The notes under the pieces are model-generated. The model saw only the letters and a program-made list of their open reading frames with translations, was not told where the DNA came from and searched no databases. From Cordylochernes scorpioides (lineage: Eukaryota > Arthropoda > Arachnida > Pseudoscorpiones > Chernetidae), in NCBI GenBank assembly GCA_030710605.1, contig CP092863.1, positions 108,230,405 to 108,294,404 of the forward strand: a DNA stretch of 64,000 bases. Reading direction: 5' to 3'. A program made the position numbers and the translations under genes. Below, piece by piece: positions 21,390 to 31,868 of this stretch. Each line of letters opens with the position of its first letter. Positions within the stretch are counted from its first letter, which is position 1.

Positions 21390-21627
21390 ATCTATCTGAT
21401 GGGTGATGTGACTGATGGTAAGGTTGACTTTAACGCGACCAAAGCTTCTTGTTCTGAAATTAGCTTGATTGATGTAAATGGTGATGATGGTTCCGTTTAT
21501 AGATTCAAATTTTTGAATTGGGAATATGACATTATACTGATGGTTGAACCTGTATCTATGAATGCTTGTATTGGGGTGGAGTTGACTAATGTGTTGATGT
21601 TGATGAACTTGAAGATTGGTCGCTCTA
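21390..21627 (-). pseudogene. Gypsy-2 protease active-site region
   Basis: The minus strand encodes TPIQAFIDTGSTISI at about 21540-21585, an Asp-Thr-Gly aspartic protease site, followed by in-frame stops. Confidence 0.7.
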
Positions 21628-22380
21628 TTAGTTTAAATTAACTGTTGGTAAATCAGTTGAGTTAGAAGATGAAGGGTCGGAAGTAGCATACAAAGTTGAG
21701 GGTTGTTTGTTTGCTGCGGTTTCTTTAGGGAATGTTTTGGGTCTATATGGGCATTCATTATGCCAATGAAAATTATTTAAATTTTGCATTTTCCAAAATC
21801 TGCTTGGGTATGGTGGATTTGGAGGTGAAGCGACGTAAGAGGTAGCAGATTTAAAGTCTTTAAATTTATTATCACCGAAGGCTGGTTTGGAGTTCTTTTG
21901 TATGGAGCTAACAGCTGCCTCCAATTTTGAGGTTGCACTTACCCAAGTCTGTATATCTTTGAAATGTATTGGGGCTAAGCTTATCTTCCATTGTGCTGGT
22001 AATTCTTCCGTCAACATCAGGATCTGTTCGACTTTGGATAAGGAAGTTTGTTTTAGAAGTCGGATTTTGGACTGAAAGTAGTCATTGACGGTTTCATCGC
22101 AGCGTAGATACCTCCGTTGTGCATCAATAAATGGTGTTTCTGTTGATGATCCAAATCTTGTAATAAATTTTTGTTTGATGGTTACCCATTGATTAATATT
22201 TGTTCCTGATATTTCATCAGCACACCATTCTAAGGCTCTTCCTTCTAGATAGTAAAAGAAAAACTTTCCTTTATCTTCATCTGCAACATGTAATTCAAAA
22301 AGTTTTACCCAGCTCTGGGAACGAATATCCTTCTGATCCCCGCAGTATTTTTGCAATTTTAAAATATTTTCTTTCGACAT
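21628..22380 (-). pseudogene. Gypsy-2 gag
   Basis: Open from ATG 22380, 250 codons. Shows the gag capsid pattern (FFFYYLEGRALEWCADEI, WVTIKQKFITRFG, YLRCDETVNDYFQSK). No intact CCHC knuckle is seen; HWHNECPYRPK near the end may be its remnant. The frame is intact but belongs to a dead element. Confidence 0.8.
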
Positions 22381-22558
22381 AATGATATTAGATACAATTT
22401 TCAAAAAAAAAATTTTTTTTCAGTATTTAATTTTTTGCTTAAAAATTATTAAAATCCAAATTATGTTCACAATATGACTGAAATAAATATAATATTCAAA
22501 TGAATGAAATCTTCTTGATGCTTGAATAATTGAAAATACTTTCCAGCTGCGCCAAAAC

Positions 22559-22881
22559 TGTGGTGGTTTGTCTGGTTCTGAAGAAATGATTCAATTATTC
22601 ATTCCAAGGTATTTTAAATTTTATAGATATAATTTAAAAATAAATATCAATGTTAATTATTAGTGATTATTATCATTACATATTAAAATCTAGCAAAGAA
22701 GAGTTTAAAAAGGTTTGATGAAAATGGCTGTTGACTCGTGGAGGCATCAAAACAATGGTATCCTCCCCGTGCTTAACACGTCACCGCTGCCGCACATGCG
22801 CCGACTCAGCGTACTCAGCCGTCTGAGGTGGTGGCGGTTGAAAGGGCTGTTCAAAATTGGCGGTGGGTCAAAACACTGTCA
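22559..22881 (-). repeat. Gypsy-2 5' LTR
   Basis: 323 bp partner of 18440-18770. Confidence 0.88.
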
Positions 22882-23329
22882 TAATATAAATAAAATGTTG
22901 ATTTAAGAAGTCTGTAGATATGCCAATTTTGTTTTTAAAATATACAGTAAAACCCCCTTTATAGTGAACCTCAATGGGACAGAGCTTTTGGTTCACTATA
23001 GCCACGGTTTGGCTATTTTTTTTTACTTTTCAAAATTTTTAGACCGTATAATTAAAGGACGGCCATACACACAAGAAGAGGCTGCCTCATAATAGTGGTC
23101 ACTTTGTTTTAATTCCCTTAATTAACGAATTTCCTTACATTAATACTGAATAATAAAAGAAATCATTAGATAATAGGTTCTTCTTATCAACAGCATACAT
23201 GCACCTCTATGTCTAATTTAAAAATCAAGACAAATCCTAGGCAAAGTTTTATTAAATATATATTCAAAGATATAAAATGATTTTAAAACATCATTATTAC
23301 ATTATATAATACAATGTTTACTTGAAAAA

Positions 23330-23580
23330 ATGGCTCTAATACCTTGTTGCTTCAAAGCACCCCTCAAGTATTGCACCTTTCAAATAAAGTTAATGGTTTT
23401 CTTCATGTTTCCACATATTCTTCTAGGTCTAGATTTCGTTTTTTTTTTAACCTGCCATGCAAAACATTCCTGACTTTAAAATCACCATAGTTCATGGCAT
23501 AAAAATAATTTTTGTTTCATCAGAGGACCATTTATTTGGACTTTTTTTAAAGCCCTAAAACGTACGATCGCGATCCCGGC
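23330..23580 (-). pseudogene. Possible Tc1/mariner-type transposase relic
   Basis: The minus strand reads WSSDETKIIF, then KSGMFCMAG and further on LKQQGIRAI, weakly like the Tc1-family block around the second part of the catalytic domain. It is full of stops and frameshifts. The match is by eye only. Confidence 0.3.
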
Positions 23581-23891
23581 AAAAGTTGGGGTTGATTCCT
23601 CTTTGTAACAATTTTTAATAGCTTTATATTTTATCTTTTATAATAGAAAAGTTATATTCCTCATATTTTAATATGTTCTTAACATTTTGCCTGTGTTGTT
23701 TCACTTCGAAAAGTTCTGAAAAATGGCCTTTTTTAAAAAATGAAATAACGTTTTTTTTAATGCCTTTGTTTTCTATAATTTGGAAGACATTTGCATTTTT
23801 TATTGATAAGGCACAATTTGGATTATTAATATATACAGTTATCAGCATCATAATCAATTCTTTCTTAATCAATTCTGTCACCGTTTGCTTT

Positions 23892-23955
23892 TGGTTCAGT
23901 GGTAGAATGCTCGCCTGCCACGCGGGCGCCCCGGGTTCGATTCCCGGCCGATGCA
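23892..23955 (+). pseudogene. tRNA-Gly(GCC)-derived sequence lacking the 5' acceptor strand
   Basis: Same structure as the copy at 60-124: TGGTTCAGTGGTAGAATG, GCC anticodon arm, T arm and CCGATGCA are intact, but upstream is TTTGCTTT, not GCATCGG. It is followed by a T-run and ACAATTTTTAAAACTC. Copies 1 and 2 share the variant GGGCGCCCCGGG, so they form a subfamily. Confidence 0.75.
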
Positions 23956-23992
23956 TTTTTTTGTTTTTTTTTACAATTTTTAAAACTCATTT

Positions 23993-24600
23993 ATATTATT
24001 AAAATATATGTGCTTTTCCTGTCTATGTACAGATTTATGGTCTATGTACACAAGTGTACAAGTATGTATACAAGTTATTTGCAAATTGCGTGGCAAATTT
24101 GCCCTTTCGCTCGCAAACAGCGCCTCTAGCGGTGAAGATGGGAGGTAATATCAGCTGACCTAATGGACATGTAAAACTGTTTTAACAGGATATAGAGAAA
24201 AATCTGGAAAATATATTTTTCGGATTTTTAGTCAAGAAAAATAAATTGACAGGTTCTGGGAAAAAAGTATTTGTTTTTTATTCAGAAAATGATGATGACA
24301 ATATTGCTGTATCATATTTGATTATCAGATACAAAATTATATCCGGAAAAATTCCAAAAAGCAGAGACCACGGGTGAAGCCAGTTCATTTTTAGTATGCA
24401 GGAGCAATATTCTAACAGAAAAACATTCGAGCAGAAGACACAAAGCCAGATCATCTCTCTATAAAAATATCGCTTCTCAGACACAAAGTTTGGAGCGGGA
24501 CGTTTCACAAGAATGACATCCACTGCGCCAATTTATAATTGTAACGAATAGTATTTGAATAAAAGCATTTAATGGGGTTTAATCACATTAAGTCACGTGT
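23993..24600 (+). mobile_element. Helitron family-2 body fragment
   Basis: Contains GCGCCTCTAGCGGTGAAGAT, then the segment homologous to the inverse of 36240-36540 (TTTGGAGCGGGACGTTTCAC, ATGACATCCACTGCGCC, TTGTAACGAATAGTATTTG). It ends before the hairpin/CTAG terminus, so it is truncated. Confidence 0.65.
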
Positions 24601-24639
24601 CAAGTTACGGTAAGTAAAAATTTAAAAATTAAAAAAAGA

Positions 24640-24700
24640 TGCCGAAACCCGAGATCTTGAGATCTTCAGTCTAACGCTCTCCTAACTGAGCTATTTCGGC
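24640..24700 (-). pseudogene. tRNA-Phe(GAA)-like sequence, T arm deleted
   Basis: On the minus strand GCCGAAATAGCTCAG, GGAGAGCGTTAGACTGAAGA and CGGGTTTCGGC are present: acceptor stem, D arm and GAA anticodon arm of tRNA-Phe. About 13 bases of variable loop and T arm are missing, including the B box, leaving about 60 bases. It should be non-functional. Confidence 0.8.
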
Positions 24701-24912
24701 TTATTTTAGTTTTTTCTATAGAAGCTTCTATTTTTATAATTATGTATATTTTCAAAAAGTCAATTCACACCTCTTCGCTGGAGACCATGGGAATACTGAC
24801 TAATTCATTATGCTAACATAATTATAAATACAAGTATCAGAGTCATCAACAATTCTGTCATCGTTTGATTTTGTGAATGGAATAAATACCCAAATACGGC
24901 CATTTTTTCTAC

Positions 24913-24983
24913 GCATCGGTGATTCAGTGGTTGAATGCTCGCCTGCCACGCGGGCGGCCCGCGTTCGATTCCCGGCCGATGCA
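24913..24983 (+). tRNA. tRNA-Gly(GCC)-like, acceptor stem complete, T stem mismatch
   Basis: 71 bases with GCATCGG...CCGATGC acceptor pairing, GCC anticodon and a T-run terminator directly after. Differences from a standard tRNA-Gly are GATTCAGTGGTTG in the D arm and CCCGCG where the T stem should read CCCGGG, which breaks a pair. It is embedded in a Helitron family-2 context, so it is likely a mobile, possibly decaying copy. Confidence 0.6.
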
Positions 24984-25022
24984 TTTTTTTTTTTACAATT
25001 TTTAAAACTCATTTATATTATT

Positions 25023-25383
25023 ATCCCTATATATATATATGTCAGCGTATGTATGTATGTCAACTATACACGTCCACAATACGTAACTAATCTAACTGAA
25101 ATTTTAACAGTATATAAAGTAGAATCTGGAAAAACTCTTAGTGAAAATTTCAGGTCTCTATCCCGAATATCCGTCGTGTTATTTGCAAATTTGCTCTTTC
25201 GCTCGCGCCTCTAGCGGTGAAAATGGGGGTAATACCAGCTGACCTAATGTACATGTAAAGTTTGGAGCGGGACGTTTCAAAAGAGTGACATCCACGGCTC
25301 CAATTTATAATTGTAACAAATAATATTTGAATAAAAACATTTGATTGGGTAAAACCCGGGCGTTGCCCAGGTCATTCGGCCAG
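25023..25383 (+). mobile_element. Helitron family-2 copy, degraded 3' end
   Basis: Starts near TCCCTATATATATATATG. It carries GCGCCTCTAGCGGTGAAAAT, TTTGGAGCGGGACGTTTCA and the hairpin CCCGGGCGTTGCCCAGG. The terminal CTAG appears mutated (CATTCGGCCAGTAG). Confidence 0.7.
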
Positions 25384-25390
25384 TAGATTA

Positions 25391-25583
25391 TAAACACAAA
25401 GTAATAAGACCAAATCCAAATAATTGGAATTAAAAACATGCTGTGGTAAAATTTTCTATTTAAAAACATGCTGTGGTAAAATTTTCTCATTCAGTACTTT
25501 TGTCTGAAGATGGTAACAACGCTGTTACCGAAACGTCACACACTATTTATTTATTTGGATTTGGTCTTATTACCTTGTGTTTG
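25391..25583. mobile_element. MITE with about 32-bp terminal inverted repeats
   Basis: AACACAAAGTAATAAGACCA at the left pairs with TGGTCTTATTACCTTGTGTT at the right. The interior has two copies of AAACATGCTGTGGTAAAATT. A related end occurs near 36068. Confidence 0.65.
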
Positions 25584-25689
25584 CATTTTTCATATTTCGA
25601 ATTTAATGGATGCAAAGATATTCTATCTAATAAAAAGTATAATGTGTAAAAATTTATACAACATACAGCAAAACTAAAGGTAACTCAGA

Positions 25690-27229
25690 AACCAAAATTA
25701 TCCATTAACATCAGCAAATCTGAAATCGGTCTCTTCACCATCAACAACCACCTTCGCCACTGGACCCCAAATATTTTCTTAAATAATTCAAAACTTCAAT
25801 ATTCAGATTCCCCAAGATATCTTGGTGTCACACTCGGCCCTGCGCTCATTTTTAAAAAACATATTGACACCATGATAAGCAAAGCCAAAAATAGACTCAA
25901 AATCCTGAAAAAAATATCAGGCTTAAACTGGGGTGCAAATGCCAATATCTTACGCACAACGTACCTTGCACTCGTAAGACCTATTTTGGAATATGCTACA
26001 CCAGCCTGGATCAATGCAAGTAAAACTAACCTATCCAAAATAGACAGAATCCAAGCAAGTGCAGCTAAAATCATCAGCAGACTTTGAGGATCCTGTCCAA
26101 ATCGCATTGCTGATCTCGAATTCAACCTTCTTCCCCTGCAACTAAGGAGAAAAATCTGCTTTTCAAAATTTAGAACAAAAAAGATTAACTCTCCAAAAGA
26201 ACATCTTACAGGAAAATTTATTAGAAATTGGGTCCCAAACCAAAGATTAAAATGCCCCACTCCTCTCAACCTGGCTCACAACTCTAATCTTTTAGACATC
26301 CCAATTAATTCCAAACACAGAACTTCCTATCCCCCACACAAAACTCGCAACAAACTCATCTGTTTCCCTCATCTACCAGACAATCCCCACAAACATGAAA
26401 CTAAGCCAGAATTACTTAAAGCTCTTTGCCTCCAAATCATTGAGGAAAATAGCTCCCTCTTCGACATCACAATTTACACTGATGGTAGCCAACTTGAAAC
26501 TGGACTGTCTGGCAGTGGAATTGCTATCTACAAAGATAAGATCCTGGAAAAAATCTCCCTCTCCCACCCTAGACCCTTCAGTTTATAAATCAGAACTCTC
26601 TGTTATAGATACGGCTCTAAAAGACATCAACATCAATTCGCCAAGCAAAATAATAATCTACTCCGACTCAAGAGCAGCCATTTATACTCTTCAAAGCTGC
26701 TTCTCCAGTCAAGAACCTCTCCTCAAGAGCATTGCTAAGTCTGTAAACCGACTCCCAGCCAACAGCTCAGTCACATTGCAATGGCTTCCAGCTCACGTTG
26801 GAATTCCTGGTGATGAGCTGGCAGACTCTCTGGCAAAGGCTGGAGCTCTTGGCCTACCTGAAGCATGAGAATCTACCACCCAACTAGACGAAAGAGACCT
26901 CCTCCGTACCATCAAAACCCAATGCCTGCAGGAATGTAAATCTGATGCTGCACATATATGACTGGTACAGAGCAGGAGGGACAAGCACCAGTTCTGTCCT
27001 CCCAAGAGAACAACAGTCTTTGATTTCCGGACTTAAGTCTGGTCATCTATGGACAATGACTTTCCAAAATGGTTGCAAGGTTTTCCCACTATGTACTAAG
27101 TGCAATTCTCAGCCTGCAACTCCAAGACTTATTATTGACTGTATTGACTCATCCATTGATGAGCTCTACTCTTCCCCGGCAGACACCATCAAAAATCTCA
27201 AGCTTTACAAGCTTGATACCTTAGTGTGA
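25690..27229 (+). pseudogene. LINE ORF2 3' part: RT thumb, RNase H, C-terminal knuckle
   Basis: The RT end is clear (SPRYLGVTLGPALIFKKHI, LVRPILEYATPAWINAS). After a stop near 26088 and a frameshift comes an RNase H domain: ITIYTDGSQLETG, then YKSELSVIDTAL, IIIYSDSRAAI and WLPAHVGIPGDELADSLAKA with the usual acidic and histidine residues. It ends with a CTKCNSQPATPRLIIDC zinc-knuckle-like tail. RNase H after RT suggests a jockey/I/R1-type element. It is 5' truncated and broken. Confidence 0.85.
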
Positions 27230-27352
27230 TTGAGTGGAGATAAGAAAGAAGAAGAAGAAGACTCTTCCCCGGCAGACACTATCAAAAATCTCAAGCTTTA
27301 CAAGCTTGATACCTTAGTGTAATTGAGTGGAGATAAGAAAGAAGAAGAAGAA
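27169..27352 (+). repeat. Duplicated LINE 3' tail ending in GAA repeats
   Basis: Two almost identical copies of about 92 bp (27169-27262 and 27263-27352) share TCTTCCCCGGCAGACAC, CAAGCTTTACAAGCTTGATA and GATTGAGTGGAGATAAGAAA, each followed by (GAA)n. The same tail occurs alone at 61675-61770, 62196-62228 and 63325-63395. Confidence 0.85.
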
Positions 27353-27697
27353 AGTGCAAAAATCAAAACAAACAATGCTCTAAATTTATTGTTTTAAAAT
27401 CGCTACCGCGAGCTGAAACATGCTCAAAATTTTGTTGTTTTATTTTTTTTTTTAATTGAAATTCAAAGTTTGTTATAAGCATAGTATTTTACATAGATTT
27501 TATTATTTTGGGACCGAAAATAGGTTTGTTATAGGGGTAGTTCATTATTTTAAAAATCGCAAAGTTCGTTATAACGATGGTATATTCAATGGAATGGAAT
27601 TGGGAATCGCCGTGGGTTCGTTAAAAGGGAAGGTTTGTTATATCCAGGGTTCGTATTAGCAGGGTTTTACTGTATATATGAAAAAATGATAGAAAAA

Positions 27698-27882
27698 AAT
27701 AATAAAAAGGCATATCCTGACCAGGAGCACATGTGCTTTACAGAAGGCAGTGCGCCATCTGGTGGAACAGAAATCAAGTAAACATTGATTTAGCCTGTTC
27801 CTTGATATTTGGCCAAGCAAATTTCTTGATAAATCAAGAAAAGCCATCCACTCTCCTAATCAGGATATGCCTTTTTTATTTT
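27698..27882. mobile_element. Foldback MITE, short copy
   Basis: AAAAAGGCATATCCTGACCA at the left pairs with CAGGATATGCCTTTTTTATT at the right. A longer relative lies at 36796-37063. Confidence 0.7.
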
Positions 27883-27899
27883 AAATATATATATATATA

Positions 27900-28061
27900 C
27901 AGTTAAACCTGTCTATAGCACCCCCGCTTGGGACTCACCAAAATAGGGTGCTATAGACAAGTAACTTTTAATGTAAATCGCATCGTACAAGGTATTTAAA
28001 ATCGGGCGCTATAGAGAGATACGTGGTATTTAGACGTGGGGGCTATAGACAGGTTTAACTG
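27900..28061. mobile_element. pogo-like MITE, 162 bp
   Basis: Inverted ends CAGTTAAACCTGTCTATAG and CTATAGACAGGTTTAACTG, flanked by TA (27898-27899 and 28062-28063). A second copy of the same family is at 37396-37556. Confidence 0.88.
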
Positions 28062-28070
28062 TATATATAT

Positions 28071-28303
28071 TGTCGCGGAGATAAATAAAGCAAGGGCAAA
28101 TTTGGGAATAAATAATTTATTATAAGGAGTACTTATAGGGAGAGAGAGAGAGAGAGAAAATACAACCTACTCCAAGTTGAAGATTATCCTGATGTCCGCC
28201 ACCGTCCCGTTTTCCTTATTTACAGATCAGGGGGGGATCATGTGGTCCCCCCGGGGTCCGGGGATGATTGACAGGTGTCCCATCTGGATGGAGCTACTTG
28301 ACA
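28071..28303 (-). repeat. Gypsy-3 3' LTR
   Basis: 233 bp, TGTCGCGG...TTGACA in plus orientation. Contains a (GA)n run and GGGGGGATCATGTGGTCCCC, a partial palindrome. Confidence 0.93.
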
Positions 28304-28338
28304 TTTCTCCCTCTTTAGAGAAAACAGCGACCCGCTGA

Positions 28339-29475
28339 TTAGCTTGTCTCAGCCCTTGTTCTGGAAGGAAATCTATCACGGCCTGTGTTCCCTAGCAGAA
28401 TGGAATGTTGTTCTTCAGGGTCCAGGTAGGGCTTCATCCGAATGACATGGACGATATCCTTGGCTTTCCGTGATCGGGGAGACGGGTCCACGGGCTCTAC
28501 TTCATACGTAACTTCTGAAAGCTTCTTGGTCACCTTGTAGGGACCGAAGTATCTCTTCAGTAGCTTTTCTGAGAGCCCTACTTTTCGGATGGGAGTAAAA
28601 ACCCACACAAGATCATCCTTCTGGTAATAGACTGGAGTATGTTTCTGGTCGTAAAGTCTACGGTCTTTCGCCTGTGATTGTAGAAGGCGTGATCGGGAGA
28701 GTTGACGCGCTTCCTCAGCTCTGGTCACAAGTTCCCCAACGTAGTCGTCAGAGATCTCATCTGGTAGGTAGGGTAGTACGGCATCGATGTAGGTCTCGGC
28801 CTCGCGGACGTGGACAAGAAAGAACGGAGTGTAGCCGGTTGCCTCCTGTTTAGCCGTGTTGTAAACAAAAGTTACGTAGGGTAAAACTTGGTCCCAGTCC
28901 TTCTGCTCAACACCTGTGTACATGGACAACATATCTCCCAGAGTTTTGTTGAACCTTTCAGTCAGGCCGTTGGTCTGGGGATGGTAGGCCGTTGTAAATC
29001 TGTGCACAATTCCGCACAGAGCATTGATCTCTTTTATTACTTGAGAAATGAAATTTCTTCCGCGATCTGTTATCATTTCTCTAGGAGCTCCATGCTTCAA
29101 GATAACATCTTCAACCAGGAACTTAGCTGTTTCGATTGCTCCTCCGTCTGGGATCGCTTTCGTTATGGCATACCTTGTCATATAATCGGTGCACACAATG
29201 ATCCAACGGTTTCCATCCTTAGAAACTGGAAATCTTCCAAGGAGATCGACCCCGACCTTATAGAATGGCTTTTCTACGGGCGGTATGGATACAAGTTGTC
29301 CAGCCGGACGTCGAGGTAATTTCTTCCTTCGTTGACACTCCCGACAATGGCTTACATATTGGCGAACAGTTCTATAAAGGCCAGGCCAATAGAATCGTTT
29401 CTTGACTTTGTCATACGTTCGGGCGAAACCCAAATGCCCAGCTGTAGGAGCGTCATGTAAATCTGCCATAACTTC
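28339..29475 (-). CDS. Gypsy-3 integrase part of pol
   Basis: 376 codons from the first Met, open up to the TAG at 29476-29478. The HHCC zinc domain is HDAPTAGHLG...SHCRECQRRK. The core shows VGVDLLGRFP, MITDRGRNFISQ and YHPQTNGLTERFNKTL, so the D, D, E residues are all present. The C-terminus holds the GPY/F motif RYFGPYKVTKKL. It would integrate the cDNA in the nucleus. It shares its frame with RT and would need readthrough, or reversion of the stop, to be made as part of pol. Confidence 0.88.
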   Translation of the reverse strand, partial: EVMADLHDAPTAGHLGFARTYDKVKKRFYWPGLYRTVRQYVSHCRECQRRKKLPRRPAGQLVSIPPVEKPFYKVGVDLLGRFPVSKDGNRWIIVCTDYMTRYAITKAIPDGGAIETAKFLVEDVILKHGAPREMITDRGRNFISQVIKEINALCGIVHRFTTAYHPQTNGLTERFNKTLGDMLSMYTGVEQKDWDQVLPYVTFVYNTAKQEATGYTPFFLVHVREAETYIDAVLPYLPDEISDDYVGELVTRAEEARQLSRSRLLQSQAKDRRLYDQKHTPVYYQKDDLVWVFTPIRKVGLSEKLLKRYFGPYKVTKKLSEVTYEVEPVDPSPRSRKAKDIVHVIRMKPYLDPEEQHSILLGNTGRDRFPSRTRAETS

Positions 29476-31782
29476 CTATCTTAAGTGCTTAGGGATCATC
29501 ATAAGCCAGGGCCTTCCAGTTGTGCTATAGTTTTTCTTGTATAAGATGCCGTCGATAATGCTGAATTCCTTTCTGGTGTAGCCCGAGTTTAAATTATCGA
29601 TTATTTTAGCTAAATCCGGGTCTTTAGTCTGCTCTATATCGACGTTGGTTAGTGACATCACAGCACTTGGTGGATCGTTCTCAAGCGGGCTCCTTGACAG
29701 ACAATCGGCATCCTTATGTTTGCGTCCGCTCTTGTAGATAACGGTCACGTCAAATTCTTGCAACTTCAGCGCCCATCTTGCCAAACGGCCAGAAGGATCT
29801 TTCTGCCCTACCAACCAACATAGAGAATGATGGTCAGTGACAACCGTGAATGGTCGACCAAACAAATATGGGCGGAATTTGCTAATAGACCAGACTACAG
29901 CAAGGCATTCTTTTTCCGTTGTAGAATAGTTATTTTCAGCCTTTGTCAAGCTTCTAGATGCATAAGCTATAGGCCGCTCCTTTCCACCTTGTATTTGTAG
30001 AAGAACAGCTCCAATACCATGTCCGCTTGCATCCGTGTGTAGATGGGTATCAGCGGATTCATCAAAGTGTCCTAAGACAGGCTCTGAAATTAGAGCTGTT
30101 TTAAGGACTTCAAACGCTTTCTCTTGAGCTGCATCCCAATAAAATTGTTTTTCAGTCTTCAGTAGGTCATGCAAAGATCTAGCTTTGTCGGCAAAGTTCT
30201 CAATAAATCTTCGGTAATAGGAACATAATCCAAGAAAGCTCCTCAGTTCAGAGATATTCCTTGGCCTCGGAAATTTAGAGACGGCTTCAACTTTATCTGG
30301 ATCTGGATGAATTCCATTGGCGTCAACAAGGTGTCCCAAAATCTTTATCCTCCTTGATCCAAAAAGACACTTTTTGTGGTTCAAGCTTAGTCCAGCTTTC
30401 TGGATGCAGCTTAATACAAGTTGTAGACGACGTAGATGTTCCTCAAAGGTAGGTGCGTAAACTACGATGTCGTCCAGGTAGCAAAGGCACATGTTCCATT
30501 TAAGACTGCCCAGAACACTATCTATCATCCTTTCAAACGTTGCTGGAGCGTTGCAAAGACCGAAAGGCATTACTTGGAATTCATACAACCCATCTGGAGT
30601 GATGAAAGCAGTTTTCTCCCTGTCTTTTTCGTCCACTTCAATCTGCCAATACCCGGACCGAAGATCCATCGTGGAGAAGTAACTAGAGCCGGCTAAACTA
30701 TCCAAGGCATCGTCAATGCGTGGCAGCGGGTAAACATCTTTTTTTGTTATCTTATTTAATCGACGGTAATCTACGCAGAATCTCCAGGTCCCGTCTTTCT
30801 TTCGAACTAGAATAACTGGAGATGACCAAGGACTTTCAGAGGGCTTCACGATGTGATTTTCAATCATCTTGTTCACTTCATCTTGAATTAGTCGTCGTTC
30901 ACTTGGTGCTACTCTATAGGGCCTCTGTTTGATAGGAGAGTGGTCTCCTGTGTTTATCTTGTGCTTCACAGTACTGGTGGGCTTAATAGGAGTACTCCCA
31001 AAGTCAAATACGTCGATAAACTCGTCAAGGCATGAAACAAGCTGTAACCTTTGAATTTCAGACAGCCCTGGATCTAGAGTAAGGTTTATCTTCTGTGACC
31101 ATTCACGTGACTTTAGCTGCGTTTCTTGTAACTTATCGCTGGATTCAATAAGACTGCAGATATTCCCATTCTCATAACTTTCCATGGTGCACATATTCAT
31201 TCCTGATGGAATCAGTTGCGGCCAAGACGCTCCATTCGCCACCCAAATGCTACCTCGGCCGTGTCGAAATGTAACCAATGAGTTTGGTATAAGAACTTCC
31301 TTTCTTAATAATAAGTCCTTAGAAGTTGAGACTAAAACATCTCTAACACCACATATTTCTTCGTTTATCACACTGATCTTCTTTATTGATTTAGGCGGGA
31401 TGACAAAGTCTTCGGAAGCAAACAATCTCTGGTTTTCCTCCTCTCGAGATTCCAGGACGGAGGTTTCCCCGAGATGGAGTTCATTTCTGCCACAATCAAT
31501 GACGGCCTCGGTGGCCTTGAAGAAGTCCCATCCAAATATGATATCATGGCTGCATTCCACCATAACAACGAATTCAAATGAGATATTCAGACCATTAACT
31601 TCTATGTTCAGGACACATTTTCCTAGGGTCTCTATTAAATTTTTGTTTGCGGCTTTAAGAATGGGACCTGGTTCTTTGAAGAGAGGTGTCTTTAGTTCGC
31701 GTCGAAATTTGTCTGAAATAACAGAAAAGTCGGCTCCTGAATCCACCAATGCTTTAATTTTGCGTCCATTTATTTCGACCAT
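29476..31782 (-). CDS. Gypsy-3 pol: protease, RT and RNase H
   Basis: 768 codons from the first Met. The frame is also open upstream to the gag stop and lies one base back relative to gag, so a -1 frameshift at the gag end (GTGAAAAACTAAG) is plausible. Protease: IKALVDSGADFSVIS. RT: FCVDYRRLNKITKKDVYPLP, STMDLRSGYWQI, MPFGLCNAPATFERM, LCYLDDIVVY (catalytic YLDD). RNase H: HTDASGHGIGAVLLQ, TEKECLAVVWSI, VTDHHSLCWL. It ends PKHLR then TAG, just before the integrase zinc domain. Confidence 0.92.
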   Translation of the reverse strand: MVEINGRKIKALVDSGADFSVISDKFRRELKTPLFKEPGPILKAANKNLIETLGKCVLNIEVNGLNISFEFVVMVECSHDIIFGWDFFKATEAVIDCGRNELHLGETSVLESREEENQRLFASEDFVIPPKSIKKISVINEEICGVRDVLVSTSKDLLLRKEVLIPNSLVTFRHGRGSIWVANGASWPQLIPSGMNMCTMESYENGNICSLIESSDKLQETQLKSREWSQKINLTLDPGLSEIQRLQLVSCLDEFIDVFDFGSTPIKPTSTVKHKINTGDHSPIKQRPYRVAPSERRLIQDEVNKMIENHIVKPSESPWSSPVILVRKKDGTWRFCVDYRRLNKITKKDVYPLPRIDDALDSLAGSSYFSTMDLRSGYWQIEVDEKDREKTAFITPDGLYEFQVMPFGLCNAPATFERMIDSVLGSLKWNMCLCYLDDIVVYAPTFEEHLRRLQLVLSCIQKAGLSLNHKKCLFGSRRIKILGHLVDANGIHPDPDKVEAVSKFPRPRNISELRSFLGLCSYYRRFIENFADKARSLHDLLKTEKQFYWDAAQEKAFEVLKTALISEPVLGHFDESADTHLHTDASGHGIGAVLLQIQGGKERPIAYASRSLTKAENNYSTTEKECLAVVWSISKFRPYLFGRPFTVVTDHHSLCWLVGQKDPSGRLARWALKLQEFDVTVIYKSGRKHKDADCLSRSPLENDPPSAVMSLTNVDIEQTKDPDLAKIIDNLNSGYTRKEFSIIDGILYKKNYSTTGRPWLMMIPKHLR

Positions 31783-31868
31783 AACAAAATTTTCTTTTAA
31801 TTTAGCGGCGATATACCCTGGAGGATTTTCCTCAATGGCGACCTCACCCCCGTTAGAAGCCGCTCCAC

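Larger units (their letters stand above)
18440..22881 (-). mobile_element. Gypsy-2, decayed Ty3/gypsy retrotransposon
   Basis: LTRs at 18440-18770 and 22559-22881 (TGTGGTGG...GTCA in plus orientation). Read on the minus strand, the 5' LTR is followed by TTTTGGCGCAGCTGGAAAG, a primer-binding-site-like sequence, then gag, protease, RT, RNase H, integrase and a purine tract (GGGGGGTG). Stops and frameshifts occur in protease, RT and integrase. The flanks share TAATAT, but an exact target duplication could not be assigned. Confidence 0.9.
22945..27672. mobile_element. Probable pogo/Tigger-like remnant, heavily interrupted
   Basis: CAGTAAAACCC at 22945 and its inverse GGGTTTTACTG ending at 27672 are each next to TA. 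They could be the two ends of one element later filled by Helitrons, tRNA-bearing repeats and a LINE, or ends of two different elements. Only terminal pieces (22945-23050 and 27440-27672) look related to this family. Confidence 0.4.
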
